A stretch of DNA of 64,000 nucleotides from NCBI RefSeq assembly GCF_003254585.1, contig NZ_QJGZ01000038.1, positions 372,001 through 436,000 of the forward strand. The letters are read 5' to 3'. The translations under genes were made by a program, and so were the position numbers. Below are positions 43,117 through 50,800 of this stretch, one piece after another. This DNA is from Flavobacterium sharifuzzamanii (GTDB lineage Bacteria; Bacteroidota; Bacteroidia; Flavobacteriales; Flavobacteriaceae). A model generated the notes under the pieces. It saw nothing but the letters and a program-made list of their open reading frames with translations, made no database searches and was not told where the DNA came from. How positions within the stretch are numbered: position 1 is the stretch's first letter; the number at the start of each line of letters is the position of its first letter.

Positions 43117-43260
43117 CTTAAAAATGTTGATTAGCAGGCTTTGCCTTTTGTTAATAAAAACCAAAAATAAGGACTATTTTTTAAACAAATTGATAATATA
43201 GAAAGTTTAAACCTACAAAACCAACATGAGTTTTTTTATTAATTGCTTTTATAAAAAAAG

Positions 43261-43276
43261 TGTTAGAATTCTAACA
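43261..43276. promoter_or_regulatory. Perfect 16-bp palindrome in the ccsBA-DUF2520 spacer
   Basis: TGTTAGAATTCTAACA is fully self-complementary. It lies in the 288-bp divergent region, about 90 nt upstream of the DUF2520 -7 element. It could be an operator. There is no other strong motif in this spacer. Confidence 0.4.
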
Positions 43277-43352
43277 GAAAACAGAAGACAATAAAAACTT
43301 CAAAAAAGCATTATCAATATTGAATTGGCTCCCTGCATTAAAAAAATAATAC

Positions 43353-43360
43353 TAATTTTG
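43353..43360 (+). promoter_or_regulatory. -7 element immediately before the DUF2520 start
   Basis: TAatTTTG ends 5 bases before the ATG at 43366. A TTG at 43325-43327 is 25 nt away, slightly beyond the usual range. If used, the mRNA would be leaderless or nearly so. Confidence 0.45.
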
Positions 43361-43365
43361 CTTTC

Positions 43366-44127
43366 ATGATTCAGATAACAATAATCGGTTCCGGCAATGT
43401 TGCACAGCATTTGATAAAGGCTTTTTCTGCCAGCAAAATTGTTGAAATTAAACAGGTTTTTTCGAGAAAGAAAGAAGCCTTGATCCATTTAATTGATTCT
43501 GAAAAGATTGTAACCGATTTTGAAGCATTAGAACCTGCTGATTTGCATATTATTTCCGTTTCTGACAATGCTATTTCAGAAGTTTCAGAACAGCTTCCGT
43601 TTAACAATCAACTAGTGGTTCATACTTCTGGAACATCTTCAATTGAGCTTTTAAATCCTAAAAATCGACGTGGTGTTTTTTATCCGCTTCAGACATTTTC
43701 TAAGAATAAAGAAATTGATTATTCTGTAGTTCCATTTTGCTTAGAAGCAGAAAATACAGCCGATTTTAAACTTTTGGAAACCATTGCAAAAAGTGTTTCA
43801 ACAGCAGTTTATTCTATCAGTTCAGAACAGCGAAAAGCACTTCATGTAGCTGCTGTATTTGTCAGCAATTTTACAAATCACTTGTACCAAATAGGACAAG
43901 AAGTCTGTGAAGAAAATCAAGTTCCTTTTGCTGTTTTACGACCATTGATTCAGGAAACTGCTGATAAAATCAACACACTCGATCCTATTGATGCACAAAC
44001 AGGTCCGGCCATTCGCCATGATTCAAATACAATTGCCTCGCATCTGGCTTTTTTACAAGACGAAAACAAAAAAAATATCTATAAAATCCTAACACAATCT
44101 ATACAGCATAATGGCAAAAAGTTATAA
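43366..44127 (+). CDS. Rossmann-like and DUF2520 domain protein
   Basis: 253 residues. MIQITIIGSGNVAQHLIKAF is a nucleotide-binding Rossmann start at the very N-terminus, so the start cannot move far. The C-terminal helical DUF2520 part includes LHVAAVFVSNFTNHLYQIG and LDPIDAQTGPAIRHD. It resembles 6-phosphogluconate-dehydrogenase-type or pyrroline-carboxylate-reductase folds, but no reaction is known. It overlaps the next gene by 17 nt. Confidence 0.87.
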   Translation: MIQITIIGSGNVAQHLIKAFSASKIVEIKQVFSRKKEALIHLIDSEKIVTDFEALEPADLHIISVSDNAISEVSEQLPFNNQLVVHTSGTSSIELLNPKNRRGVFYPLQTFSKNKEIDYSVVPFCLEAENTADFKLLETIAKSVSTAVYSISSEQRKALHVAAVFVSNFTNHLYQIGQEVCEENQVPFAVLRPLIQETADKINTLDPIDAQTGPAIRHDSNTIASHLAFLQDENKKNIYKILTQSIQHNGKKL

Positions 44128-44638
44128 AGAATTAATGAATGACATCACAACCTTTGTTTTTGATGTAGACGGCGTACTTACAGACAGCTCAGTTTTTGTT
44201 ACCAATGAAGGTGAAATGCTAAGAACAATGAATATTCGTGATGGTTTTGCAATGAAAGCGGCAATAGAAAGTGGCTATCATGTTTGCATTATTTCTGGCG
44301 GAAGCAATGAAGGCGTTCGCATTCGTCTTCAAAATCTAGGCATTAATGACATTCATTTAGGAACTCCAGATAAAGTGAAAACTTTTAAAGCATACACTGA
44401 AACCCATAATATAAAACCAGAAAATGTGTTATATATGGGAGACGATATTCCAGATTTTCATGTGATGAAATTAGTTGGACTTCCTACTTGTCCTCAAGAC
44501 GCAAGTCCAGAAATTAAGAATATTTGCCGATATATTTCACATGTAAAAGGCGGACGTGGCGCTGCAAGAGACGTTATCGAGCAAGTAATGAAAGTACAAG
44601 GAAAATGGATGGAATACTTTAACGGAAAACACGATTAA
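44111..44638 (+). CDS. KdsC-like HAD phosphatase
   Basis: 175 residues. Motif I is VFDVDGVLTDS (Asp18 and Asp20 catalytic), motif II is in CIISGGSNEG and motif III/IV in YMGDDIPDFHVM. The size and the missing cap match 3-deoxy-manno-octulosonate 8-phosphate phosphatase, a Kdo step for lipopolysaccharide. HAD specificity is hard to read, so the Kdo role is likely but not certain. It overlaps the DUF2520 gene. Confidence 0.85.
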   Translation: MAKSYKELMNDITTFVFDVDGVLTDSSVFVTNEGEMLRTMNIRDGFAMKAAIESGYHVCIISGGSNEGVRIRLQNLGINDIHLGTPDKVKTFKAYTETHNIKPENVLYMGDDIPDFHVMKLVGLPTCPQDASPEIKNICRYISHVKGGRGAARDVIEQVMKVQGKWMEYFNGKHD

Positions 44639-44724
44639 AGTTTTCAGTCGCAGTCGCAGTTTTCAGTTAGTTAAAAACCTTTGAACCTAAGTTCCTCAGA
44701 ACCTTTGTACCTAAGAAAAAAAAA

Positions 44725-45651
44725 ATGAAATTCCTCAAACTCATTCGTTATAAAAACCTTTTAATGCTTGCTTTTATGCAGCTGCTTTTTCGTTATGCCT
44801 TTTTAAAACAGCAGGAGATTCCGCTGGCATTATCTGATTGGCAATACGGATTACTTGTTTTAAGCACTGTATTATTGGCAGCTGCAGGTTATGTTATCAA
44901 TAACATTTACGATGTAGGAACCGACAGCATCAACAAACCAAATGATGTAGTTGTCGGAAAAGGAATTTCAGAAACTATGGCCTACAATATTTATATTGGT
45001 CTGAATATTTCTGGAGTTGCAATTGGTTTTATTCTGTCGAATATTATCATGAGACCAACCTTTGCTTCGCTTTTTATTTTAATTGCATCGTTACTGTATT
45101 TTTATGCAACAACGCTAAAACAAATCATGATTTTAGGCAATTTTGTTGTGGCATTGCTTTTGGCTGTGAGCGTTTTAATTATTGGAGTTTTTGACCTTTT
45201 CCCTGCTACAACAGGCGAAAACCAGGCACAAATGGCAAGTCTTTTTTCTATTCTAATAGATTATGCTTTATTTGCTTTTATGATTAATTTCATTCGCGAA
45301 ATTGTAAAAGATATTGAAGATGTAAATGGCGATTATAATATGGGAATGAACACATTACCAGTTGCGATTGGCGTTAATAGAGCTGCAAAAATAACTTTAG
45401 GTTTTGCCGTTATTGCATTTATTCTATCTGGATTGTATTGCAATACTTATTTCATGCAAAACAAGCTTTATATCGCTGTATTTTATGCTTTTGCAACGGT
45501 TTTAGCTCCTTTACTATATTTTATTGTAAAAATATTTAGCGCAAAATCTCAAAAGGAATTTCATCATTTAAGCAGTATTTTAAAACTTATTTTGTTCTTC
45601 GGAATTTTATCAATCTTGGTTATTGCCTTAAACATCAAATACAATGCTTAA
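44725..45651 (+). CDS. UbiA-family prenyltransferase (geranylgeranylglycerol-phosphate type)
   Basis: 308 residues, about eight membrane segments. The prenyl-diphosphate motif is NNIYDVGTDSINKPND (about 58-73) and the second is VKDIEDVNGDYNMG (about 190-203). It is a second UbiA protein beside menA. Bacteroidota members are usually annotated as geranylgeranylglycerol-phosphate geranylgeranyltransferases, an ether-lipid activity; a protohaem or quinone prenyltransferase is an alternative. It overlaps the Maf gene by 8 nt. The spacer before it has short CAGTCGCAG and AACCT repeats. Confidence 0.78.
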   Translation: MKFLKLIRYKNLLMLAFMQLLFRYAFLKQQEIPLALSDWQYGLLVLSTVLLAAAGYVINNIYDVGTDSINKPNDVVVGKGISETMAYNIYIGLNISGVAIGFILSNIIMRPTFASLFILIASLLYFYATTLKQIMILGNFVVALLLAVSVLIIGVFDLFPATTGENQAQMASLFSILIDYALFAFMINFIREIVKDIEDVNGDYNMGMNTLPVAIGVNRAAKITLGFAVIAFILSGLYCNTYFMQNKLYIAVFYAFATVLAPLLYFIVKIFSAKSQKEFHHLSSILKLILFFGILSILVIALNIKYNA

Positions 45652-46228
45652 AGATAAATTAAAAAAATATAAAATCATTTTAGCTTCGGGTTCTCCGCGC
45701 AGACAGCAGTTTTTTAAGGATCTAGATCTTGATTTTGAAATTCGTTTAGAAGACGTTGAAGAAATTTATCCACCAGAACTGAAAGCGGTGGAAATCACTG
45801 ATTATTTGGCTGAATTAAAAGCTAATGCATTTGAAGGTGAGTTGAACGAAAATGAAATTCTAGTCACAAGTGATACTATTGTTTGGCATCAGAATAAAGC
45901 TTTAGGGAAACCCAAAAATGCAGAGGAAGCTTTTTCTATGATAAAATCAATGTCAAATGCAACACATGAGGTAATTACTTCAGTTTGTTTTAAAACGAAA
46001 GACTCTTCTACCCTTTTACACGATATTACTAAAGTAACTTTTAATGATTTATCAGATGAAGCTATTTTATATTATATCGAAAACTACAAACCTTATGATA
46101 AAGCTGGTGCTTATGGTATTCAGGAATGGTTTGGTTTTATGGCAGTTGCAAAAGTAGAAGGCTCTTATACCAATGTAATGGGGCTTCCGACAGCTAAAGT
46201 TTATGAATTTTTGACTACATTAGTGTAA
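45644..46228 (+). CDS. maf: Maf-family nucleotide pyrophosphatase
   Basis: 194 residues. ILASGSPRRQQFFKDL (13-28) is the Maf signature. SDTIVWHQNKALGKP holds the catalytic Asp, and YKPYDKAGAYGIQEW is the conserved loop. It hydrolyses non-canonical or modified nucleoside triphosphates (dTTP/UTP group). Its gene overlaps the UbiA gene and precedes a small MscS protein by 10 nt. Confidence 0.92.
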   Translation: MLKDKLKKYKIILASGSPRRQQFFKDLDLDFEIRLEDVEEIYPPELKAVEITDYLAELKANAFEGELNENEILVTSDTIVWHQNKALGKPKNAEEAFSMIKSMSNATHEVITSVCFKTKDSSTLLHDITKVTFNDLSDEAILYYIENYKPYDKAGAYGIQEWFGFMAVAKVEGSYTNVMGLPTAKVYEFLTTLV

Positions 46229-46238
46229 AAATTTATTT

Positions 46239-46769
46239 ATGTTTTCTTTTAAAGAGTATAGCCGAGAAATAATAGCCACAATCATTCTTATTGGTATTTT
46301 GATTGTGCTTCGTATCGTAATTGCAAAATTAATACGACGTTTTGCTGCTACAAGCCAATTATTTGAACATCGTACCAATTTGGTTATTAAGTATATTAAT
46401 ATTTTAATGAATATACTTGTGGTTACAACTTTGATTTTAATTTGGGGAGTTCAAACAGAAGATATTTTTATTACAATTTCTTCTATTGCAACTGTAATTG
46501 GGGTTGCAATGTTTGCCCAATGGTCTATTTTAAGTAATATTACTTCTGGAATGGTTCTATTCTTTTCTTTTCCTTTTAGAATTGGAGATACTATCAAAAT
46601 TCATGACAAAGATTTTCCTATCGAAGCCGAAATTGAAGACATTAACACCTTTCATGTAAGTTTAAAAACAAAAGAAGGCGAGAAAATAATTTTCCCAAAT
46701 AATTTATTGCTTCAAAAAGGAATTTCAATTATACCTGCGAAGTATGAAGAACGTGAATTTTTTGACTAA
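46239..46769 (+). CDS. Small mechanosensitive (MscS) channel protein
   Basis: 176 residues. Three hydrophobic segments (about 8-28, 48-72, 78-100) end in the pore-lining helix (VIGVAMFAQWSILSNITSGMVLFF). The beta domain (PFRIGDTIKIHDKDFPIEAEIEDI) follows. The C-terminal alpha-beta domain of full MscS is nearly absent, so it is a minimal form. Membrane tension-gated ion release is the expected role. Confidence 0.87.
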   Translation: MFSFKEYSREIIATIILIGILIVLRIVIAKLIRRFAATSQLFEHRTNLVIKYINILMNILVVTTLILIWGVQTEDIFITISSIATVIGVAMFAQWSILSNITSGMVLFFSFPFRIGDTIKIHDKDFPIEAEIEDINTFHVSLKTKEGEKIIFPNNLLLQKGISIIPAKYEEREFFD

Positions 46770-46871
46770 AATATGATGGGAATTTTATAACGGGCAGTCA
46801 AAAAGCTGGAACGAAAAAAGACAAATAAAGTGTAATATTTGTTATATAAATTCAGCTAAATAAAAATATAA

Positions 46872-47972
46872 ATGACTCGGCCTGTAACATTACCATTCTA
46901 CGCAAAACTTTCCTTTATTCTTGTCACTTTAATCTGTTTTGCATTCATTTTTTGTATCGGAAAAGATATACTTACACCCGTTTTAATGGCATTCTTGTTT
47001 GCTGTTTTATTGCTTCCGATTTTTACTTTTCTAAATACAAAATGTAAGTTCCCAAGACATCTCGCTGCAATTGTTTGTCTCGTCCTTTTTATATCTTGTA
47101 TTGTTGGAATCTTAGTTTTTATCTCGTACCAAGTCACTTACATAGCAAATGATTTTGAAACTATAAAGAAAAATGCCAACTCCTTTATTATTGAAATCCA
47201 TAAATTTATAAGAGAAAATTTTCAGGTAAGTATTGGAGAACAAAAAAAATATCTAGATTCGGTTACAAAAGATTCGGTTAAAACGGGTCAAGCCAAATTA
47301 GGCTCGTTTATAATTTCAATAAGCGATGTTCTTTTAGATAGTACCATTATGATTATTTATACATTTCTGTTTCTAATCTATAAAGAGCATTTTAAATTGT
47401 TTTTTGCTAAACTAATCAAACAGGAAAATCATGCGGTTCTCCAAGATATATTATCTCAAATAAAAGTTTCGATCAATAATTATATAGTAAGCTTGATTAT
47501 CGAAATGATTGTCGTTTCCGTATTGACTAGTCTGGGTTTGTGGATTATTGGGGTAAAATATTTTATCCTTCTCGGATTAATAACAGGAATTTTGAATCTG
47601 ATTCCTTATATCGGAATTTTTATTGCTGGAGTAATTACGGTTTTAGCATCGCTAACAGGATCTGGAGAAATATCTGTAATTCTCGGAATTCTTATTGTAA
47701 ATATTATTGTTCAATTTATTGATAATAATTTGCTTGTGCCATTAATTATAAATTCAAAAGTAGAAATAAATGCCTTTGTTTCAATAATGGGAATTATTGT
47801 TGGAGGTGCTGCAGCGGGAATTGCCGGAATGTTTCTAGCCATTCCGCTTCTTGCTATTTTAAAAATTATTTTTGACAGAATTGATTCACTCTCCGCATGG
47901 GGTTATCTCATGGGAAATCACGTTCCAAGAAAATTTGTATGGAGAAAGAGAAAAATTACAACAGAAAATTAA
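46872..47972 (+). CDS. AI-2E family transporter
   Basis: 366 residues with about seven to eight membrane segments. LNLIPYIGIFIAGVITVLAS and VPLIINSKVEINAFVSIMGIIVGGAAAGIAGMFLAIPLLAIL are the family's conserved C-terminal blocks. Members export AI-2-like molecules or act as Na+/H+ antiporters, so the substrate is open. It lies 102 nt after the MscS gene. Confidence 0.88.
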   Translation: MTRPVTLPFYAKLSFILVTLICFAFIFCIGKDILTPVLMAFLFAVLLLPIFTFLNTKCKFPRHLAAIVCLVLFISCIVGILVFISYQVTYIANDFETIKKNANSFIIEIHKFIRENFQVSIGEQKKYLDSVTKDSVKTGQAKLGSFIISISDVLLDSTIMIIYTFLFLIYKEHFKLFFAKLIKQENHAVLQDILSQIKVSINNYIVSLIIEMIVVSVLTSLGLWIIGVKYFILLGLITGILNLIPYIGIFIAGVITVLASLTGSGEISVILGILIVNIIVQFIDNNLLVPLIINSKVEINAFVSIMGIIVGGAAAGIAGMFLAIPLLAILKIIFDRIDSLSAWGYLMGNHVPRKFVWRKRKITTEN

Positions 47973-48052
47973 AAAAAGCGTTATGCTAGCATAGTATTTA
48001 TTTATTCCTTAAATTCATAAAACTTAAAAAAATATTAGAAGAAAACTACCGA

Positions 48053-49885
48053 ATGTCTTTAAACTACAAAATACTGTTTTTTATTTTGTTTTGCTTTTTT
48101 TTACAAAGCGGATATGCTCAGGTAGATCAAAATAAAAAAGAGCCCAAAAAAGAGAAAGATACCACGGAAATCTATACTAAAATTAGAAATTATTCTAAGA
48201 AAAATAAGTTTACGCAGACAATGCATAAATTGTTTTTTAGATCTAAAAAGCCAAAGAAAAAAGACGAACTGCTTGTACCGCTTGATTCTACAAATTACGA
48301 TGGAAAAATTATTCGAAAAATCAATATTGTTACTTTAGATCCGTTTGGTCATTCTGTTGCCGATACCACTCAGATTCCTAAAAACTGGGGAGAACGAATG
48401 GGTAACAGGCTTCACTTAAAAACAAAAAAAATAGCTATCTATAATTTATTGCTTTTTAAGAAAAATACACCTTATAATACTTATAAAGTACTGGAATCTG
48501 AGCGTTTAATTCGTGCTCAACGATATGTTACGGCGGTTAGAATTTCGAATCAATCAGTGGGACAAGCTTCAGATTCTGTAGATGTTACCATACGAGTTTT
48601 AGATTCTTGGAGTACCATTCCGAGATTTTCGATTTCTAGCAGCCAGATGTCGATTGGTTTTAAGGAAAAGGATTTTTTTGGAACTGGACAGCAATTAGAA
48701 TATCGTTTTACCAATCGTTTTGATGATGGGCGAAATGCCAATGAGGCAACATACACGATCCCAAATATTAAAAATACTTACATCGGTACTGTGTTTCATT
48801 ACAATATGGATTTGGATAATAACTATATTAAAAGTATAGATATTGAGCGAGACTTCTACTCTCCTTTGACTAAATGGGCTGGTGGATTTTATATTGATGA
48901 AAGTTTTAGAAAGGATACATTACAAGCGCCCGATTCTACATTTGCTTATCAGCCTAAAAAGTACACTTCGCAAGACGTTTGGGCTGGACGTGCTTTTAAA
49001 ATGTATGAAGACAGCAATCATGCCATAACCAATTTGATTACAACAGCACGATTTCTAAATGTAAATTATAGCGAATCGCCTTCTGAGATTTACGATCCGA
49101 ATCATTTTTATTCTTCAGAAAAACTAATTCTCAGCGGAATTGGATTGAATACGCGAAAATTTATCAAAGACAGTTATATTTTTCGAAATGGACAGACAGA
49201 AGACGTTCCTATAGGACGAATATACGGTGTAACTTTCGGTTATCAGTATAAAAATACTTTTTGGAGGCCTTATGTTGGAGCGCAGTTTTCCTTTGGAAAT
49301 TATTATCGCTTAGGTTTTCTGAGCATGAATTTTGAAGCAGGAACTTTTTTTCATCAATCCAAAACCTATCAAACCTCATTTTTGTTTGAGTCTAATTATT
49401 TTACGAAGTTATACAGCATCGGAAATTGGAAAATTAGACAATTCGTAAATCCAAAACTTGTAATTGGAATAAATCGGGATGATATTATTGGAGATCAGTT
49501 AAATATAAATGAAGAAAACGGAATTCCTGGATTCAACAGTTATTTGTACGGAACAAGTAAAGCAGTTTTATCATTGCAGACACAAACATATTCACCGCAC
49601 TCTTTACTTGGATTTCGTTTGAATCCATTTTTCAATTATTCAATTGCAGTACTAGGAAGTCCCGAAATGGCAATGACAAAAAGCAAACCTTATTCTAAAC
49701 TTACCGTAGGATTATTAATTAGCAATGACTATCTGGTTTTCAGTTCATTTCAGCTTTCACTTTCTTATTATCCGAGTATTCCGCAGCAGGGAGATAATGT
49801 TTTCAAGACAAATACTTTTGAAACTACCGATTATGGATTGCAAAGTTTTGAGTTAGCAAAACCGAGAGTGGTTAATTACAAGTAA
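48053..49885 (+). CDS. Outer-membrane beta-barrel protein with POTRA-like N-terminus
   Basis: 610 residues. The signal peptide ends at SGYAQ. A charged linker (KKEPKKEKD) is followed by a POTRA-like region (about 80-170: GKIIRKINIVTLDPFG, SERLIRAQRYVTAVRI, DVTIRVLDSWSTIPRFS). The C-terminal ~400 residues show alternating amphipathic strands (FGTGQQLEYRFTNRF, YGVTFGYQYKNTFWRPYVGAQFSFG) typical of a barrel. This is a BamA/TamA-like layout with few POTRA repeats. The partner and cargo are unknown. Confidence 0.75.
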   Translation: MSLNYKILFFILFCFFLQSGYAQVDQNKKEPKKEKDTTEIYTKIRNYSKKNKFTQTMHKLFFRSKKPKKKDELLVPLDSTNYDGKIIRKINIVTLDPFGHSVADTTQIPKNWGERMGNRLHLKTKKIAIYNLLLFKKNTPYNTYKVLESERLIRAQRYVTAVRISNQSVGQASDSVDVTIRVLDSWSTIPRFSISSSQMSIGFKEKDFFGTGQQLEYRFTNRFDDGRNANEATYTIPNIKNTYIGTVFHYNMDLDNNYIKSIDIERDFYSPLTKWAGGFYIDESFRKDTLQAPDSTFAYQPKKYTSQDVWAGRAFKMYEDSNHAITNLITTARFLNVNYSESPSEIYDPNHFYSSEKLILSGIGLNTRKFIKDSYIFRNGQTEDVPIGRIYGVTFGYQYKNTFWRPYVGAQFSFGNYYRLGFLSMNFEAGTFFHQSKTYQTSFLFESNYFTKLYSIGNWKIRQFVNPKLVIGINRDDIIGDQLNINEENGIPGFNSYLYGTSKAVLSLQTQTYSPHSLLGFRLNPFFNYSIAVLGSPEMAMTKSKPYSKLTVGLLISNDYLVFSSFQLSLSYYPSIPQQGDNVFKTNTFETTDYGLQSFELAKPRVVNYK

Positions 49886-49971
49886 TTTTTTTTTATTTTT
49901 TTTAAGAAAATTAAAAAAATCATAAATCACTAAAAACCAATAAATTAAATGAATTTTAATTTTAATTTATT

Positions 49972-50034
49972 CGACGAAATGCATTTTTATCCGACAAAAT
50001 ACATCATAACATTTTTTTTGGCACAGTATATGAA
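49972..50034 (+). promoter_or_regulatory. Candidate sigma-54 promoter with upstream activator repeats
   Basis: TTGGCAC at 50018-50024 matches the -24 element. At the correct spacing the -12 region reads ATGAA (50030-50034) instead of TTGCA, keeping the key G at 50032. Upstream, CGACGAAATGCAT (49972-49984) and CGACAAAATACAT (49992-50004) are 11/13 identical direct repeats 20 bp apart, as expected for an activator. The start codon is about 40 nt downstream. Confidence 0.5.
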
Positions 50035-50074
50035 TATCCTTATTCAAGATTAACATTTAAAAAAAACAAAAGAG

Positions 50075-50593
50075 ATGAAAACGATAAAATTAGCAATCGC
50101 CGGATTATTTCTAATGGTTGCAAACGCCACACAAGCCCAAGTATCGGTAAACGTGAATATAGGAACTCCACCTGCTTGGGGGCCAGTAGGATATTCAGAA
50201 ATGGAATATTATTATCTTCCAGATATTGAAGCTTATTACGATGTTCGTGCTGCTCAATTTATCTATTTCGGAGGAGGAAGATGGGTAAGAACAACTTACT
50301 TACCTAGACAATATAGAAACTATGATTTGTATGGAGGTTACAAAGTAGTTTTGACAGATTATCATGGTAGAACTCCTTATGTATACTTTGATCGTCATAA
50401 AGTAAAATACTACAAAGGTTATTATGGAGCACCACAAAGACCATACAGACCAAGACCAGTATATGGTTATGATGATAGAAGAGATTACAAACGTTATGAC
50501 AAACACTATGATAAGCACCATAACAAACATGATCGTGATGACCACGATGACGATCACGATCACGGTCACGGTCACGGACATGGTAGAAGATAA
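50075..50593 (+). CDS. Secreted Tyr-rich protein with His/Asp-rich tail
   Basis: 172 residues. The signal peptide MKTIKLAIAGLFLMVANATQAQ is clear. The mature part begins VSVNVNIGTPPAWGPVGYSEMEYYYLPDIEAYYDV and is rich in Tyr and Arg. From about 125 the chain becomes DDRRDYKRYDKHYDKHHNKH and ends DDDHDHGHGHGHGRR, a probable metal-binding tail. Similar proteins in Bacteroidota are uncharacterised envelope-stress products. It is monocistronic with a strong terminator and a candidate sigma-54 promoter. Confidence 0.78.
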   Translation: MKTIKLAIAGLFLMVANATQAQVSVNVNIGTPPAWGPVGYSEMEYYYLPDIEAYYDVRAAQFIYFGGGRWVRTTYLPRQYRNYDLYGGYKVVLTDYHGRTPYVYFDRHKVKYYKGYYGAPQRPYRPRPVYGYDDRRDYKRYDKHYDKHHNKHDRDDHDDDHDHGHGHGHGRR

Positions 50594-50617
50594 ATACTAA
50601 ATTATTAGCAATCAACG

Positions 50618-50652
50618 AAAGAGAGTATCAAATAAATGATACTCTCTTTTTT
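50618..50652 (+). terminator. Terminator of the His-rich secreted protein gene
   Basis: AAAGAGAGTATCA (50618-50630) pairs with TGATACTCTCTTT (50637-50649), followed by T-run. Confidence 0.88.
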
Positions 50653-50739
50653 TGTGGCAATTTAATTTTGAACTTTTGTTAAAAAACTGTAATTTGTATA
50701 TAAATCATTGAAAAACAAATTGTTTTACTAAAATTAACC

Positions 50740-50769
50740 TTTGTTTAATGTGATTATGATATATATTTG
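50740..50769 (+). promoter_or_regulatory. Promoter of the LVIVD lipoprotein gene
   Basis: TAtaTTTG (50762-50769) has a TTTG at 50740-50743, 18 nt upstream. It is one of the best matches in the window, 31 nt before the start. Confidence 0.65.
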
Positions 50770-50800
50770 CGCCGAATTTTAAAATCCAAAAAAGAAATTT

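Noticed and set aside
50300..50615. Two minus-strand ORFs opposite the His-rich protein
   Set aside because: Antisense readings of the repetitive CAT/GAT tail; repeat-like Val/Ile and Arg/Asp strings with no start signal.
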